Below, in pieces: positions 46,524 to 59,793 of a DNA stretch of 64,000 nucleotides. How positions within the stretch are numbered: position 1 is the stretch's first letter; every line of letters begins with the position of its first letter. Position numbers and translations under genes: made by a program. This DNA comes from Liolophura sinensis (Eukaryota; Mollusca; Polyplacophora; Chitonida; Chitonidae), in NCBI RefSeq assembly GCF_032854445.1, contig NC_088301.1, forward strand, positions 8,492,281 through 8,556,280. Direction: 5' to 3'. The notes under the pieces are model-generated. The model ran no database searches. It was not told the origin of the DNA and worked only from the letters and a program-made list of their open reading frames with translations.

Positions 46524-49500
46524 TTTACAATACAGGTATATCATATACTCAGTGCCTAACAATATGGAAAATTGAACTCTTGTCAACTCTGAGCCTTTCT
46601 ATCTCCAGCTTTCTTTATCGCTAGGTTTCGTTAAATATTACATGTGCGTGTACTGTTGGTATTTTATAGGCATACCCTGGAGTGTTGGTTCTACAACACT
46701 ATGTTGGTAATACATCAAAGTTTAGGGTTAATTAATGATGCCGTATCTTTCTTTTGACGAGGAGCAGATGCTCATTCAGGTGCAATTTGTGTCATGCCTA
46801 TAATACTGTATACAACTGGCAATCTCGGAACAAGTCTGAGCGAATGGAGTTTCAATGCACTTTGACCAAACAGGACACAGGACACCAAACAGGACACCAA
46901 GCATACATGAGAGAGAGGCATTCCAGAGAGGCAGCATTAGGAATATTTGTAAGCTGGCATGGGGACCAGTCTGTTTCTCAGGATATCAGCTCAAAAATGT
47001 ATAGAAAAATGCATCAAGCCCCACACTAGCAAACAAATATACGAAAATGTTCAAAAAATTACTGTTGTAAAATCTAATTCAGGTAGGTTACTATAAGGTG
47101 TTCTATTGAACTATTAATTTATTTATTTATTATTTCATTTTAAGCTATTTAAATAATGTTGCAGTAACATAAAGGAAACATCATGTTGAAGTAACATAAA
47201 GGAAACATCAGTAGTGTCAAATGTGTACATTCTACAGTATTCCATCGTAAACTGACTGAGTGGGATACGGTATGCTATTTGATATTATCAGTTAATACAT
47301 GCTATCTCTGACATGGGGTGCTGATAATACAAGATATGACTCATGAAATCCTATATGGGGGATGTCATGGCTATTACAAATTTGTGCTTCTTTACAAAGA
47401 TCAAAGGGCCTTCAACATGCCTAGGTTCCTTGTATTTTCTGGTTATGTGGCCTTCAATGCTTTTCATCCTGGAATCCATTGAAACACCAAACGTTGTCTA
47501 ACATGTAGATGCAGTTTAATTTGTTTCTCCATAGAAATATAAATTGAAGTATACAGAGTTTTCAGGTGTATGTAATGCCTGTATTGATTGGTTGTTTTTG
47601 AATGTTAAGTGCTGCTCTGGCATAATTACAAACGAAGCCAAAGCTACATTTATGTTTTACTTTTCTGCACTCCTGTTCAAAGAAAATGACTGACACTTTT
47701 GTCTCCCTAAGAGTAATATTGTTCTAAAGGATTAACCTGTCTCGATTCATATCTACCAGAACAATTCCATTTGTTTTCACCTCTTTGGTTCTCCAGGGAT
47801 GTGGTCCTTCAGCAGGATAGCTTCATAAAGCTGATTTACAGAACAAATTAGCTTAGATGTTATTAACCTACGTAGAACTTACACCTAGATAATCAAAACG
47901 TGTGCTGTGTTGTAGATGGATGGAATATATTACTATGCACATGTATGGTGGATAATGACAGTTCCCAAGACAGCAAAACAGGAAGAAATTTTTTTCTGAT
48001 ATTGTTTTGTAGCAGTATTAAGCTCGGTTCATTCCAGCTAAGCCAAAGCAGAGGCTTGACTTGTTTTATTGAATTTAAATCTTACACAGTGCTAAAGGCA
48101 GAAATAGTGACAATACTTTAGACAACTGAACAGTTGACATTTTCAAGGTGTGCTTTATATACCTGTTTCTTAAATGTACTATAGGCCTTAATTTTTTGTA
48201 AGATTTTAGAAGACCATTTTACAGGAGTTCATGTATTTGGGTATTAATATTGATTGATGCAATCTATATATTTTTTCTTTCTTTATTTAATATTTCCATT
48301 TTGTTAAATTATATATTCATATTGCTATCACTTATAAAACATTATAACACGTTACAAAGGCAATTTTTTTCAAGAAATGCATGATTACCAGCATATGTGG
48401 GAATTTGGTTATCACCTCCAGGTGTCTCCAATGCTATACATACATACCAGTTATACATCATCAGCAGCAACCACCCTTTACCATCAGCCAGAAAGGAAAC
48501 CTGCAAGCATCATCAACTCCCCATTAACCAAGCAGCTGTATATATGGTAGAAATGTGCTAGAGAAATTTCCTTACTAATCAGCTTATTCAATGTGAGCTG
48601 TCCAAGCAAGATCATTGCAATTGTTCAAACAGCTGGCCAGCCAATGTTTGATCTTGTGGTGAGTGCTTTGTTTGTTGAGTGTTGCTGTAGAGAGATGGAT
48701 GCTGATTCAATATTTGGTGTTAACATGTTGGTTTTGTGGGTCTGCATGACAATCAATACGATATTTATAATGTATGAATGTCATATGACAATATTATAAT
48801 ATTAAAACAATCATTGTCATGATGAAAATTCTTGTTTTAAATTTGACACATTCAAATTAACACGGTGTTGGCAGGCTATGCAAGAGATTGTAAAAGTATG
48901 CTTTTTATATGTATTTGTACATGAGATTCTTTAAATGTGAAACTAAATTGCTGCAATGTTCACTTCATGTGTACAGCACTGGTGTTGAGGAAATTGATTG
49001 TCCTGGTGGGGGTCAGCACATACATGTACATGCATGTATGCTTTTGTGAACTAAGCTCAGAAATTTGCCAACCCACTCAAGTATTTCATAGAAATCTTTT
49101 TTTTATTATATCAATAAAGCTATTAAAATGTCATTAGTGATTGTGATGTGTGGCTACATGGCCCATTACCAGCTCTATCGTACTTTAAGCAAGCTTCCGT
49201 CAATCCACTGTGGCATTCCGTAGACATTTGTCTGCAGTTAAGACAATGTAAATCTGTGCAGTGCTGGTCTGTGAATGCATAATAATGTTGTCCAACTAAC
49301 AAACAGAATCTTTCAGCAAGGTACATGTATCAAAGCTCACAAGTTGCATGTACATAGACTCTCGTAGTCTCAACTTGCAGCACTGGCAGATGTAAAGCCC
49401 AAAAAACTTGAGTCTCTAATAGAATTTCAGCACTGCTATATTCGCTATAATTACACTGTACAACATAATTGCTTTACATATATAGTTTTTCTCCAGCATG

Positions 49501-51309
49501 GAGAATGCAATATGGCTCCTTTGACAGGGAATTTCCAGGATCCTCTGCTCACATTGTTTGTGTGGCCTTTGGCTGGCAGTTATAGAAGCATTCATTTGTC
49601 TTTAGTTTTATTGAATACCACATGTCTACCACCAGTTTGCAGTGCATATATATCTATACATCTCAATACTTCATCAGTAATTCGTCAAAACCTTTACAGC
49701 AATCTGGTTTCTTTCACCAACGAAACTGAAAATTGCCTTCATACAAGTAAAAGCTAAAATTCTGTGGTGTTACAAATAAAGTTTGCTTCCTATAATGAAT
49801 AAAACAATACATCACAGGCTGTCCAATAAACTACATGTATAGTGATAATTTACAAATGTGACGAATTTTCGTGTGATCTGTCCTTTCGAAGAGATCAGTG
49901 TGAGCTTTTCCTGGAAGCTCAATCCAGCAGAGGCGAACAGAACCATTTATAGTGGGCGTACGTCTTCATGAGAAGAGTAATTACTGAACAGTTCTGTGTG
50001 CAGTGAGACTCTGAAGTCTAACACAGTAGGGTTGCAGTAATCAAGAGGAGCGGCTAGTCTGGACGCAGAGGTAGTTAACACAAACGCACCTGCGGAATTC
50101 AGAGATGGCTCTATTGATCAACCCTTTCAGTTCTTGATATGGTAAACAGTTTCTCCTTCATGTCAAAGAAACTGCTGGAAACGTTGGAGACATTGGTATC
50201 ACTCTTCAGACTGGCATATGGTAATGGGGATTGGAATTGCCGAGTAGTGTGCTTTAAGGCAGCCAGGACAGCCGATGTGAAACCAAGAAGCGCATCTTAT
50301 ATGTCAAACGCTCCTTGATTTAAAGGCATTTATGAGGCTTTTGGATGGAGGCTATTTACACATCTGCTTAGCATTAAGACAGTCTGATTTAGTCCCTGCT
50401 ATAACTCCATTAGTTCAAGACTTTTTGTGCAAGATCAATGAGGAAACGTTTAATTTCCCACGTCTGAGCTTCCTGGTCCTGATATTAAGCAAGGGCTTTT
50501 TCTGTCAGTCCACTGAAATGTAAGCTTTCATATTGATTTCATCTCGACAACATTGTCTTAATCCAAGAGGGAGAAATGCTGCAGTGTCAATTAAGGTTTT
50601 TGTTCAAGCAGCCAACAGCAGATAGTTTATACCAAACATCTGTACAGTTTCTTTAGAACACAAAATATACATGTATATTTAACAGTCTTATCTGATGTAG
50701 TCATCTTAATGTGATTTACAGTTCACGAAGTTTTGTTTTGCATGTTTTTTTAGTTTGTTCTCAAAACTTCTGGATCCAATTATTTCTTTTCTCTAATGCT
50801 GACATTTTATAGGAGCCCAGTTTAAGGTAATGACAAATAGAGACAAATCATGAACTTTAGATCCTAAATTGCTTAAAATGGTCGAGACCAAAACTTTTAG
50901 TACCACTGTTAGTTTCCCAGTATAAGTGGATCTGATGATGCATATTGTGCCATGTTTGAAAAAATATATACTTAGTTGAAAGGCCATATGATATGATGTA
51001 TGTGATAGGAACTGCTAGCTTTTGTTTTTTATTGTTTGTTTGTTTTTTTTGATGAGTGCAGTACAGAACGGTAACAATTCCATCATACCTACGCATGCTA
51101 CACTTATAGCCTTTTGCCATTATTTGTGGCACATTGTGTGCTGGCATGAATGCTATATGCCATGAGCGTTTAGATGTACATGTATATAATGTGTGTGTTT
51201 GACCCAGTTTGACGTAATCTTGCACTGAAAATTCAGATTTTCCCATGGTGCTTCTGACCATATGATATATTAAACTAGATTGTGTATTTCAATCCTGTTA
51301 AAATCCAGA
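46524..51309. other. Non-coding interval, nothing recognised
   Basis: Almost 5 kb of unique sequence. A short duplication (gtaacataaaggaaacatca) lies at about 47164-47210. A balanced-composition patch at 49.9-50.5 kb carries the frame 50332-50523, without recognised similarity. Confidence 0.45.
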
Positions 51310-51445
51310 ATTACGTTGATTGGATTGTCCAGCTTCAGGGCTTCACAAAAAGTACAGGTTTATTAGTCTACACAGAGTAATGCCTTTGGAATATGTTTGA
51401 ATAAACACCTTGCAAACATGCGAAAAGTTAGAAGAATTACAGTAG
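51310..51445 (-). mobile_element. MITE-like element, family 1, left-truncated
   Basis: Begins within the element (ttacgttgattggattgtcc, agcttcagggcttcacaaaa) and ends catgcgaaaagttagaagaa then ttacagta. The left third, including one inverted repeat, is absent. Confidence 0.8.
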
Positions 51446-51708
51446 TTAAAAAACAGAGTTTGACCGGGAGTTTTAAGGTTTTAGTTATTGTGCATGGCTA
51501 TGATTTCCTTGAGGACATGACATCTGGATATCTGACTCCATGCTGCCTGATGAGTTTTAATTATAATATGTTACTTCCTCCTGTATATTGTTAGCTAGCT
51601 TATTGATCTGTATATCTACTAACATAACTAACGTAATACAAGTGAGTCCTGATCAAATGCTCATTAAAGCTCTATTCTTTGCCTTTAGAACTGAGGGCCG
51701 GAATCACA

Positions 51709-52140
51709 GGTCTGTTACTACAGATAGTATTGTGTGGCAGCGTGATGGCTAGCTCTTTTACTGGTCTGTTAGTACAGATAGCATTGTGTGGCAGCGTGAT
51801 GGCTAGCTCTTTTACTGGTCTGTTAGTACAGATAGCATTGTGTGGCAGCGTGATGGCTAGCTCTATTACTGGTCTGTTAGTACAGATAGCATTGTGTGGC
51901 AGCGTGATAGCTAGCTCTTTTACCGGTCTGTTAGTACAGATAGGATTGTGTGGCAGCGTGATGGCTAGCTCTTTTACCGGTCTGTTAGTACAGATAGTAT
52001 TGTGTGGCAGCGTGATGGCTAGCTCTTTTACCAGTCTGTTAGTACAGATAGTATTGTGTGGCAGCGTGATGGCTAGCTCTTTTACTGGTCTGTTAGTACA
52101 GATAGTATTGTGTGGCAGCGTGATGGCTAGCTCTTTTACT
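51709..52140 (+). repeat. 54-bp minisatellite, exactly 8 units, open in frame
   Basis: The units begin ggtctgttagtacagatagc, continue attgtgtggcagcgtgatgg and end ctagctcttttact. They start at 51709, 51763, 51817, 51871, 51925, 51979, 52033 and 52087 with no length change. Since 54 is 18 codons, one + frame stays open from 51679 to 52194 and repeats an 18-residue hydrophobic peptide (GLLVQIALCGSVMASSFT). A tttag acceptor-like site at about 51684-51688 and a gtacgt donor-like site at 52180 flank it. There is no ATG before the first repeat. Whether it is translated is unknown. Confidence 0.95.
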
Positions 52141-52194
52141 GGTGAAATGCTAGTTGATGATCACCCCCTCCTCCTTGATGTACGTACTTGTTAA

Positions 52195-55100
52195 TGTTCT
52201 ACTGTGCACACGACCTGCCATTATTGCATCTGTATGACGTGATTCACACATGTATATGATCAATGTATTATATACAACTACCTTTTGTATCGGGACAGAT
52301 ACTTGTACATGTACACAGTTCCTAAAGCTTACATTCTGTATTTGACCTAAATTTTTGTCCATCACAACAAAGTTACTCATTTTGCCCCATTCGGAGAGTA
52401 AATTGTATGAATTTTAGAAAGGTGTGTATAAGTTTGTTTGGAAAGTAGAACATCCAATTGAGAACTTTGGTTGGTGATTTTGCACAATTCTGAGAGTTAA
52501 TTCCGTTGATCTCAGAAAGGTGTTTTGAGCTTTGTTATAATGAAGGTAGGGTGTTATTCTGTTGGAAAAATTGGAATTATTCTGCTAATCTGCTAAGTTT
52601 TTATTTGCTTCCGGCACTTTCCAAGCTCAGGAAAACCAGATAACTGTGGGGTTTTTTGTCTTATCTTTCATTTTATTTCTGTATTTTTTTTTTCTATCAT
52701 CAGTTCTTGCTGATGAAATAATACATTTATTTCTGATCCATTTTTGGTGCTTCAGGTTGTTTTTCAGTTTACACAAGTTGATTGACTGCAGTGCGATATG
52801 GCTGAATGGGAAGAAAGAGACTTTAAAATCTAAAGGCTTTAAACTTGAGAATTCATAAGTTCTTTATGTGAAGTATAGTGGTAATTTTATCAATATGGAA
52901 GATGTCAAGGTAGCTGCTGTGGGATTTCGTACCTGAGTCTTTGCTGTATAGTATTCCAGTAAGGCAGCACTACATTGAAACACGTAACATGTGCATTATA
53001 TTTGGGCATTGGGCTAATCTGAAACACATGAAGACAAGTGAGTGGATGTACATGCATGTATAGTCCTTCTAAACCAGACCGTCCTAAACTACCAGTTTTT
53101 GGAGTAGACTTAGGGCTACGGTCCTCCGCATAAGGAGAGTAATGCATGTACTGGTTTTGGTTACTTTATACTCATCTGTACATTTGTCAGGTTTCTCTGG
53201 CTGTAGCCCAAGCCGACCTTTGTTAGAAATCAAGAGGGCCAGAGTGCAATTTATACTGCTCTTGAAAGGGTCACGATGGTAATTTATACTGGCTATCTCT
53301 TAATTGTGCCAGACAAAAAAGGGGCAGGGTGCACATTTTAGGAGCAGGGTGCAACCCCTTAATCTAATAAAAGTGTATACATAGGGGTACATACTATTAT
53401 GTCATGCATTTGGTGTTTAATAGTAATGCCAAAATTTATCACCTCATGCATTAATTCTGCAAAATTTTGATGTTGTATGTTTTGTTAAAGCAACATGTTT
53501 TTGAACAGTTAAGATAGATGTAATACACACGTTCACAAAAAGGTTCCCATGGGTTCTTAAAATCTATTAAGTACTTAATTGCTTGAATTTGGTGGAAAGC
53601 TCTTTAAAGTCACTAAAACAGAGTTTATATTGGTATGTCCTTGACTGGACTTGTCTTTTCAGTGTTAAATTTATAAAGGGTTATTATAAATGTTGTAAAT
53701 TTAATGGGCCCATGGGTAAGCTTTTATATTTAAATTGTATGTATTAATCTTCAGTTTGAAATCAGGCTGTCTCATTTCTAAGTTTCTTCTATTTTCCGTG
53801 TCTCTCGTGTTAATTTTGTCAGACTACCCCCTCTTCCCAACGCCACCACCACCACCACCTGCCACCTGGCTTTCAAGTATGTAACAGGTTCCTCAAAGTG
53901 CTGGAGAATTTAGATTTTTAGGTCCTTGAAAATCCTTGAAACATAGATTCTTCCAGTGGTGGAAACCCTAAATTGTATGAGCTGTGTGTTTCACTCAACA
54001 GCTAACTGTGGATAAAGCATTGATGGTCTGTAGATTGTTCCTGTGGATGTAGTTGACTGTGTATAGATCAAAATTTGTCAGAAATAATTGATGACTTAGC
54101 TCAGTCCTCCACCACAATTTCCACTTTAGATTTGTTGGTTTATCTTGAATAATTCAAGCTGTGGTACTAACCTCAGGTTTTTTTCTCCACCATTTTCATA
54201 AATACTATGATAACTATCTGTACATGTGTCTGCCAATGCTCAGATAGCCACCGACTTAAACCCATGAGGTCTCACCTCAATCTATATGCTTTTTCTGTGG
54301 CCTCGTACTAGGTCATAGTTGGCAAGTTCCAAGGTGGTAATTAAATAATGCCAGAGCGTTGAGTTTTGCCTGGCAGAGCGGGTGTGCGGATTGCCCTGCT
54401 CTCAGTGACAGACATGGCCGTCTCTGGCTTGTCCACCTATTGATCAAAACCTCACCATCAAAATGGCATATTTTATAGCAGATGCTTGTCTGGGCAGATC
54501 TGGCGCGGCTTGGCTGTTGACTTGGAGTGGACAGGCTTCAGAAGGATTGGGGAAGGTCTTAGCGTAATTTGACAGTTTGCCCAGACTTACCCTTTTGTCT
54601 GCCAACAGTGCTCTCCAACCTTCTCTCCCTGCCTCATTGTCAACCTCTCAGGAAGATTCCTGCAGTTCTGGCTTCATTCACGTAGAATTCCTTGCCTTAT
54701 CCACCTCTTTCCTCACTTGACCCCAATCCAAGAAACCTTGTGCACACCAAATTGGTCGGGACCACTTGAAGGGGCACTAGAAGGAATCCGTCGTGGGAAC
54801 TCACAGACTTACAGAACCCACTTCGAGGAAGGGGATAGAATGAAGTAATACAGGTACATCCTGAACAAGTGCCCTCAAATGCTAATGTCGAATCTTGTCC
54901 TTAAAGAACACTTTTGTTAGTAATATTTTCTGTGTTCTTTTTTTTTTTCTTTTGGAGAATTTTATGGTTTTTCTCGTAATCTGGTGATCAAAAATGACAT
55001 GAAAAAAATTTTTTAATGAAAGTAGTATTGTGAATTGAATCATGATTATAGAAAAGATAGAACAAATGACAAAAATGTGTAAAAATTGATGTCCATAATA

Positions 55101-58100
55101 TTGATTTGCCACATGCTTCAAAGTGTATGTATAAACACCAAACAATATGATGTACAGTATGCAATAAGGTGAGTTGCAAAGGTTTTATCTGAAACTGTAA
55201 ATTTTCAAAGCAGATTTTGTTGCCAAGGCTACTTGGATATTAAAACATTGTATTATAAAGGTCACTTAAGGGGCCCAGCAACTGGTTCATTCATACGAAG
55301 CTTCAATGTTGCCATCAAAACTGTAAGTCATGCATGAAACATGAATGCTGGGCATGATACATGAATGCTGGGCAGCACCAGTGATGTCGCAAGATTTTGG
55401 ACGTTTTCAATTATATTGGACAGCTCTAAACATTTATATTAAAAATACCTAATGACTTATTTTCACCAATAGGACTTCCTCTCTCTTGCGCATTTTACCA
55501 CCTTTAAGTAAGAGAAGCATGGTAGCAAAATTTTTTTAGCGAAAATTGCATTTCACCTTTAAAATGTTTCCTCAGCATCAGAAAATGGCAGTAAATTGAA
55601 TAAAGGTAAAAATTATTAACAATGAAATAAAACAAATAAATATGGCCTAGATATGTGCATGTATACACAGTAATGATAGATAATGCATACAAGTACCAAG
55701 TGATGAATCCAACAAGACCAGATCAGCCAAGTTTGTGATTTCCTTGTTTGATAACCGAATTGTGAATCATGTTTGCAAGCACCAATCATAATTATGTACG
55801 CATATGTCTGATCTTAAATGCGAAATATCACTGTACATATACTGGTTTGGCTAATGCAGTATAATTATAAGCCTCGAGCTGATGTGGGATAAATATTTGC
55901 CTCAGTGACTTTGATGTATCAGGTGTGAAACGGTTCATGGACGCATGAAATGTTTGTGCACTGAATCAACCCTGCGTACACTAGAGATCTGTTGGACAAG
56001 GGAACACTAGGCAGCCATGTTTGTTCAGGGCTGATAAACCCCTAATGGAGTCCTTTTGTCAGAGACACAGTAGTGCCAGTCACCAGTGTGTCCTTGAACA
56101 TTGGCCATTACACATAATGGCTGTCAGGAATCAAGATACATCAATATTATTTCTCTTTATTTCAGCTGCTGCGACATCTTCATTACCAGACTTTTTAGGG
56201 TTCTGTTTTTTTTTTTTTTGTTTTCTTACTAATCCATTCTGTGTAATGGAACCATTTGTGTTAGGATAGGAGAGGTTATAATGAAGGACTTGTATGTGAA
56301 TCCATGAAATGTGAGGTGTTTCTCTCCAGGTTCTGCAAATGTTTCACACCACCTTTCAATCGATTAATCTTTCATGTACATCTGTCTTTCATAAAGTGTA
56401 TACACACAGTATTGGTCAAGCTAAAGTGTTTTGGTAATAGCTATATGTATACCACTACATATATAGCTGTTTCATTAATACATAATCCACTGTGCTGGCC
56501 CACTCTAAGCAGGCTTCAAACATTCCACTAGCTCCATATCTCTTGCATCATTTCCACAGGCAGAAATGGCACTTTTAGCTGTGGTGGCCTGCTGTTCATT
56601 TTTCCTGTGACTTTTTCAGAGCGCTTGAACTTTTCTTTTATGTAGAGTTGTATACATGCACACTTGTCAGTTGAACACTCAAAAGTTCTTCAACATGTGC
56701 TTTAAATTTTTAGTTTAAGTGCTGCACGAGCTGAAAAATTGATATCTACAGGTAGTAATGTACAACTTAGCAGTCCCTGTTTGTAATAACCATGATTTCA
56801 TTGTGCTTTCACACCTGACAGCCATGCTTGCAGCATACCAAAGACTTCGTAATAGTTTGTTACTTTCTGCTGTCTCGCTTAGCACTCAGCACTGAGAGGA
56901 AACAGGACTGGTTGACCTGGTGTTAGTATAATGCGTATAGTGTGACTTGGTGGAGTGTGATGTCCGGTGTCTTCAGCAGGATACTTCAGCGGTAGCAGCA
57001 TGAACTCATCCTGTCACAAGAAGACACAATATATGTATACACATCAAATGATTCCTCATCGTCGTATAACTGAATAATTGTTAAGTACAATGTTAAACCG
57101 CAAGCATGCATACATACATATTTGACCGGCAGGCTGTTTATTCCTTCAGCATGAAATATAAGCATTGTAGAGAAGGTATGTTGATCGATGTGAAAATGTG
57201 TGTTGGTGGTCCATCCACTGTACGTTGAGTAATTTGGCCTCCTCACAAACATGCTTTATTTCCGCCAGCGGCTGCAACAACAGTCCTGAACACATTTGTG
57301 TAGTCTGCTGCATGTGATTTGAAGCCCTAAAAGTACTTAACATTTAACACCATCACCATTCGTTAGGAAGCAAGGGAGCAAAAAATATTGACATTTTTTA
57401 TGTCAGCTTGGAGATAGATTGCTGGTCATGGCTTTGTGCTAAACCAGGCTAAAACGTAAGCATAAGCTGTACCATGGCACTGATTAATAGCCAATAGCTG
57501 CTTCTACACCCTCCTCTCACCCACCAAGCCTTTACATAAAATGATCCTACAACAGGATATTGGTATTTACAGGTGCACTGCAGCACTGAATGGGTTTACA
57601 GGTGGAAGAAGGCAGTGAGCTGTTCACATGTTGTAGCTGTATTGAGGGGTTATGTCAGGGGAGTAGTCTGTTGTCAGTTGTATTTACATGATCTGTAAAC
57701 ACCCTGGAGGAGACCCTTGGGTACATATTAGATTTGATACCTTGCAGTCTATTTTGCGCAGAGAAACATCAGGAATTAATTTATTATGAGGTATTGTTAT
57801 GCACTCTATTAAAATGATAGTAGTAATTTTTTCAACATATATGTTCTGAACAGATTTTTACTTTGTTGTAAATTAATTAACTCAATATATAAGATTATTT
57901 TAGACTTGCAGTTAGTAGCAAGTGTTAAAAGTGTTTTTAGTGTAAAACATAAGAGGGAAATGATAAATCAAATTGAAAGTTCATCAGTGTTTATACCCAA
58001 GTGGAAAAATTAAACCAGCTAGTTGTTTACTTGTAGTGCAATTGGAGAATGATTGTAGAAAGCAGACAAGAATTTCCAGCTGGCTTTATAACAGGACACG

Positions 58101-58270
58101 CTAAACAACAAGCTAGGTCAGTGTGCATGTACCACCAAAGAGCCTACTAAGTACTAAGTGGATGCAACATGATTCCTTAATTATGATTGCATGTACATGC
58201 ACACAAATTTCAACAGATTTCCTCCACCTACAAAACTTAACGCTCGTAAACAAGTGAAAAAATCTTGAGT
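52195..58270. other. Non-coding interval with one SINE tail remnant
   Basis: About 6 kb of mainly unique sequence. Poly(T) stretches at 54.94 and 56.21 kb generate chance ORFs. A GC-richer stretch at about 54.25-54.85 kb has no coding signature and might be regulatory. Confidence 0.45.
57050..57110 (+). mobile_element. 3' tail fragment of a family B SINE
   Basis: Reads ttcctcatcgtcgtataact, then gaataattgttaagtacaat and gttaaaccgcaagcatgca, matching the tail of the 15.7 kb copy in the + orientation. Confidence 0.68.
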
Positions 58271-58492
58271 TCTGTAATTCTTCAACCTTTTCGCATGTTT
58301 TGCAAGGTGTCTATTAAAGCATGTTCCGATGTCATTATTCTGTGTTGACTGATAAAATTGTACTTTTTGTGAAGCTTTGAAAATGGCCAATCCAACCAAT
58401 GTATTTTTGTTTTCAAAATCAAATTGAAAAGATGCATAAATTGCACTGAAATTTGCTCTTTCATATGCGAAAAGGTTGAGGATTTAGGGTAC
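58271..58492 (+). mobile_element. MITE-like element, family 1, best-preserved termini
   Basis: Left tctgtaattcttcaaccttt then tcgcatg. Right catatgcgaaaaggttgagg then atttagggta. The ends are inverted repeats of about 25 bp with few mismatches. The interior carries gtgttgactgataaaattgt, actttttgtgaagc and ggccaatccaaccaatgt. Confidence 0.88.
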
Positions 58493-59529
58493 ATATGAAA
58501 GGTGTGAAGCAACAATAAAATACACGTAGATACTTTATCTCACCACATTTTATCACATTCTGATTAATTCACCCACCTTACCGTGTAAAGCCACATTTCT
58601 GTGATGTTTGATTAATTTAACTCTTATCACAAAAACTTAAGTGTTAATTGGTATCAAAAGTTGCATTTTAATGCCTTTCTGTGCTTTTGTAAATGCAATT
58701 TTACATACTGGTATCAAATTTTAGGTCATCAAAACACAGGAATGTGCTGTACTTTATGCTATATATTGTATGTATCAGTATCCAACAGGCTTAGGAAATT
58801 TTACCATGTAAATACTATGTCTGGTTTGAAGTGTTAAAGATTCTGTGTTTGCTCCAGGACCAAGGATGGGTATACTGTATTGATTAAGCTGTACACTGTA
58901 GGCATCTTGATCTGTGATCGTGATTGTAGATCCTTGATGTCTTAATATATACTAAGGTGTTTTTTCCTTCAATTTCCCCATCTCCTTTTTCTCATGTTTA
59001 TTCTGACCCTAGGGTGGCTATTTGTCTAACCTTAGCCTCTGAATAATGTATATCATGGTTAGTGCACATCTCTCTGTGGAGTCTGGAGAAGGTTAAAGAA
59101 TTGGAAAAAAAGACCCCTTGACACCACGATTTGGGGTGATGTAAAACAACTGACCTGGGGCTATACATTATTGAACAAGCCATATTAACCTTTGGCATTT
59201 CTGCCTGACTGGCATGTTTTTCTAATAAAACATTGTTAATAGCTCCTGTAATCAATGATTTATTTAACTGTTTGGTTTGATAATGGTAAAGCCGAATGTA
59301 TATGTATTTTACACATGAATTCAAGGCTTTATTAAACATTGGTCACTTAAACAAACTTTCTTAGTTAAGGCTTATAAGAATTTTGAGGTGGTCTCTAGCC
59401 TAGGATTCACGAGAGACATGCAGGCGGTTCATACTGGCCTTGGACAGTGAATTTGTATATTCTCATTGCTTGTTGGGTCTTGGTTAAGTCAACAGCTGAT
59501 GTGGCATTTCATCTGGTCAAGTCTTCGTT
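58493..59529. other. Non-coding interval, nothing recognised
   Basis: Unique AT-rich sequence. No gene or repeat family recognised. Confidence 0.45.
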
Positions 59530-59692
59530 GAAGACCACCAATGTATTGTGCATATCAGTATGTCATTTGTGGAAAAGTTCATCAGTGATTTGCTAAATGT
59601 AGGTTTAATTGTACCATGGGCACTCCAGTTTTTTCCACTTTTCAAACTGACTGCCATCATATAAGTAAAAAGTTCGTCTTGAAGCGACAACA
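59530..59692 (+). mobile_element. Degenerate family C SINE-like repeat
   Basis: Contains gtggaaaagttcatcagtga, then tttgctaaatgtaggtttaa, accatgggcactccag and ctgccatcatataagtaaaa, then attcgtcttg-like sequence. It is aligned by eye with the copies at 6.7 and 25.1 kb. Confidence 0.55.
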
Positions 59693-59693
59693 G

Positions 59694-59694
<1 letters not shown>

Positions 59695-59768
<74 letters not shown>

Positions 59769-59793
59769 TTGTGTATATATATATATATATATA
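59695..59793. repeat. (AT)n microsatellite with a short GT core
   Basis: About 60 bp of uninterrupted AT/TA, then gtgtgtgtttgtg, then a second TA run. ORFs reading repeated I-Y across it on both strands are artefacts. Confidence 0.97.
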
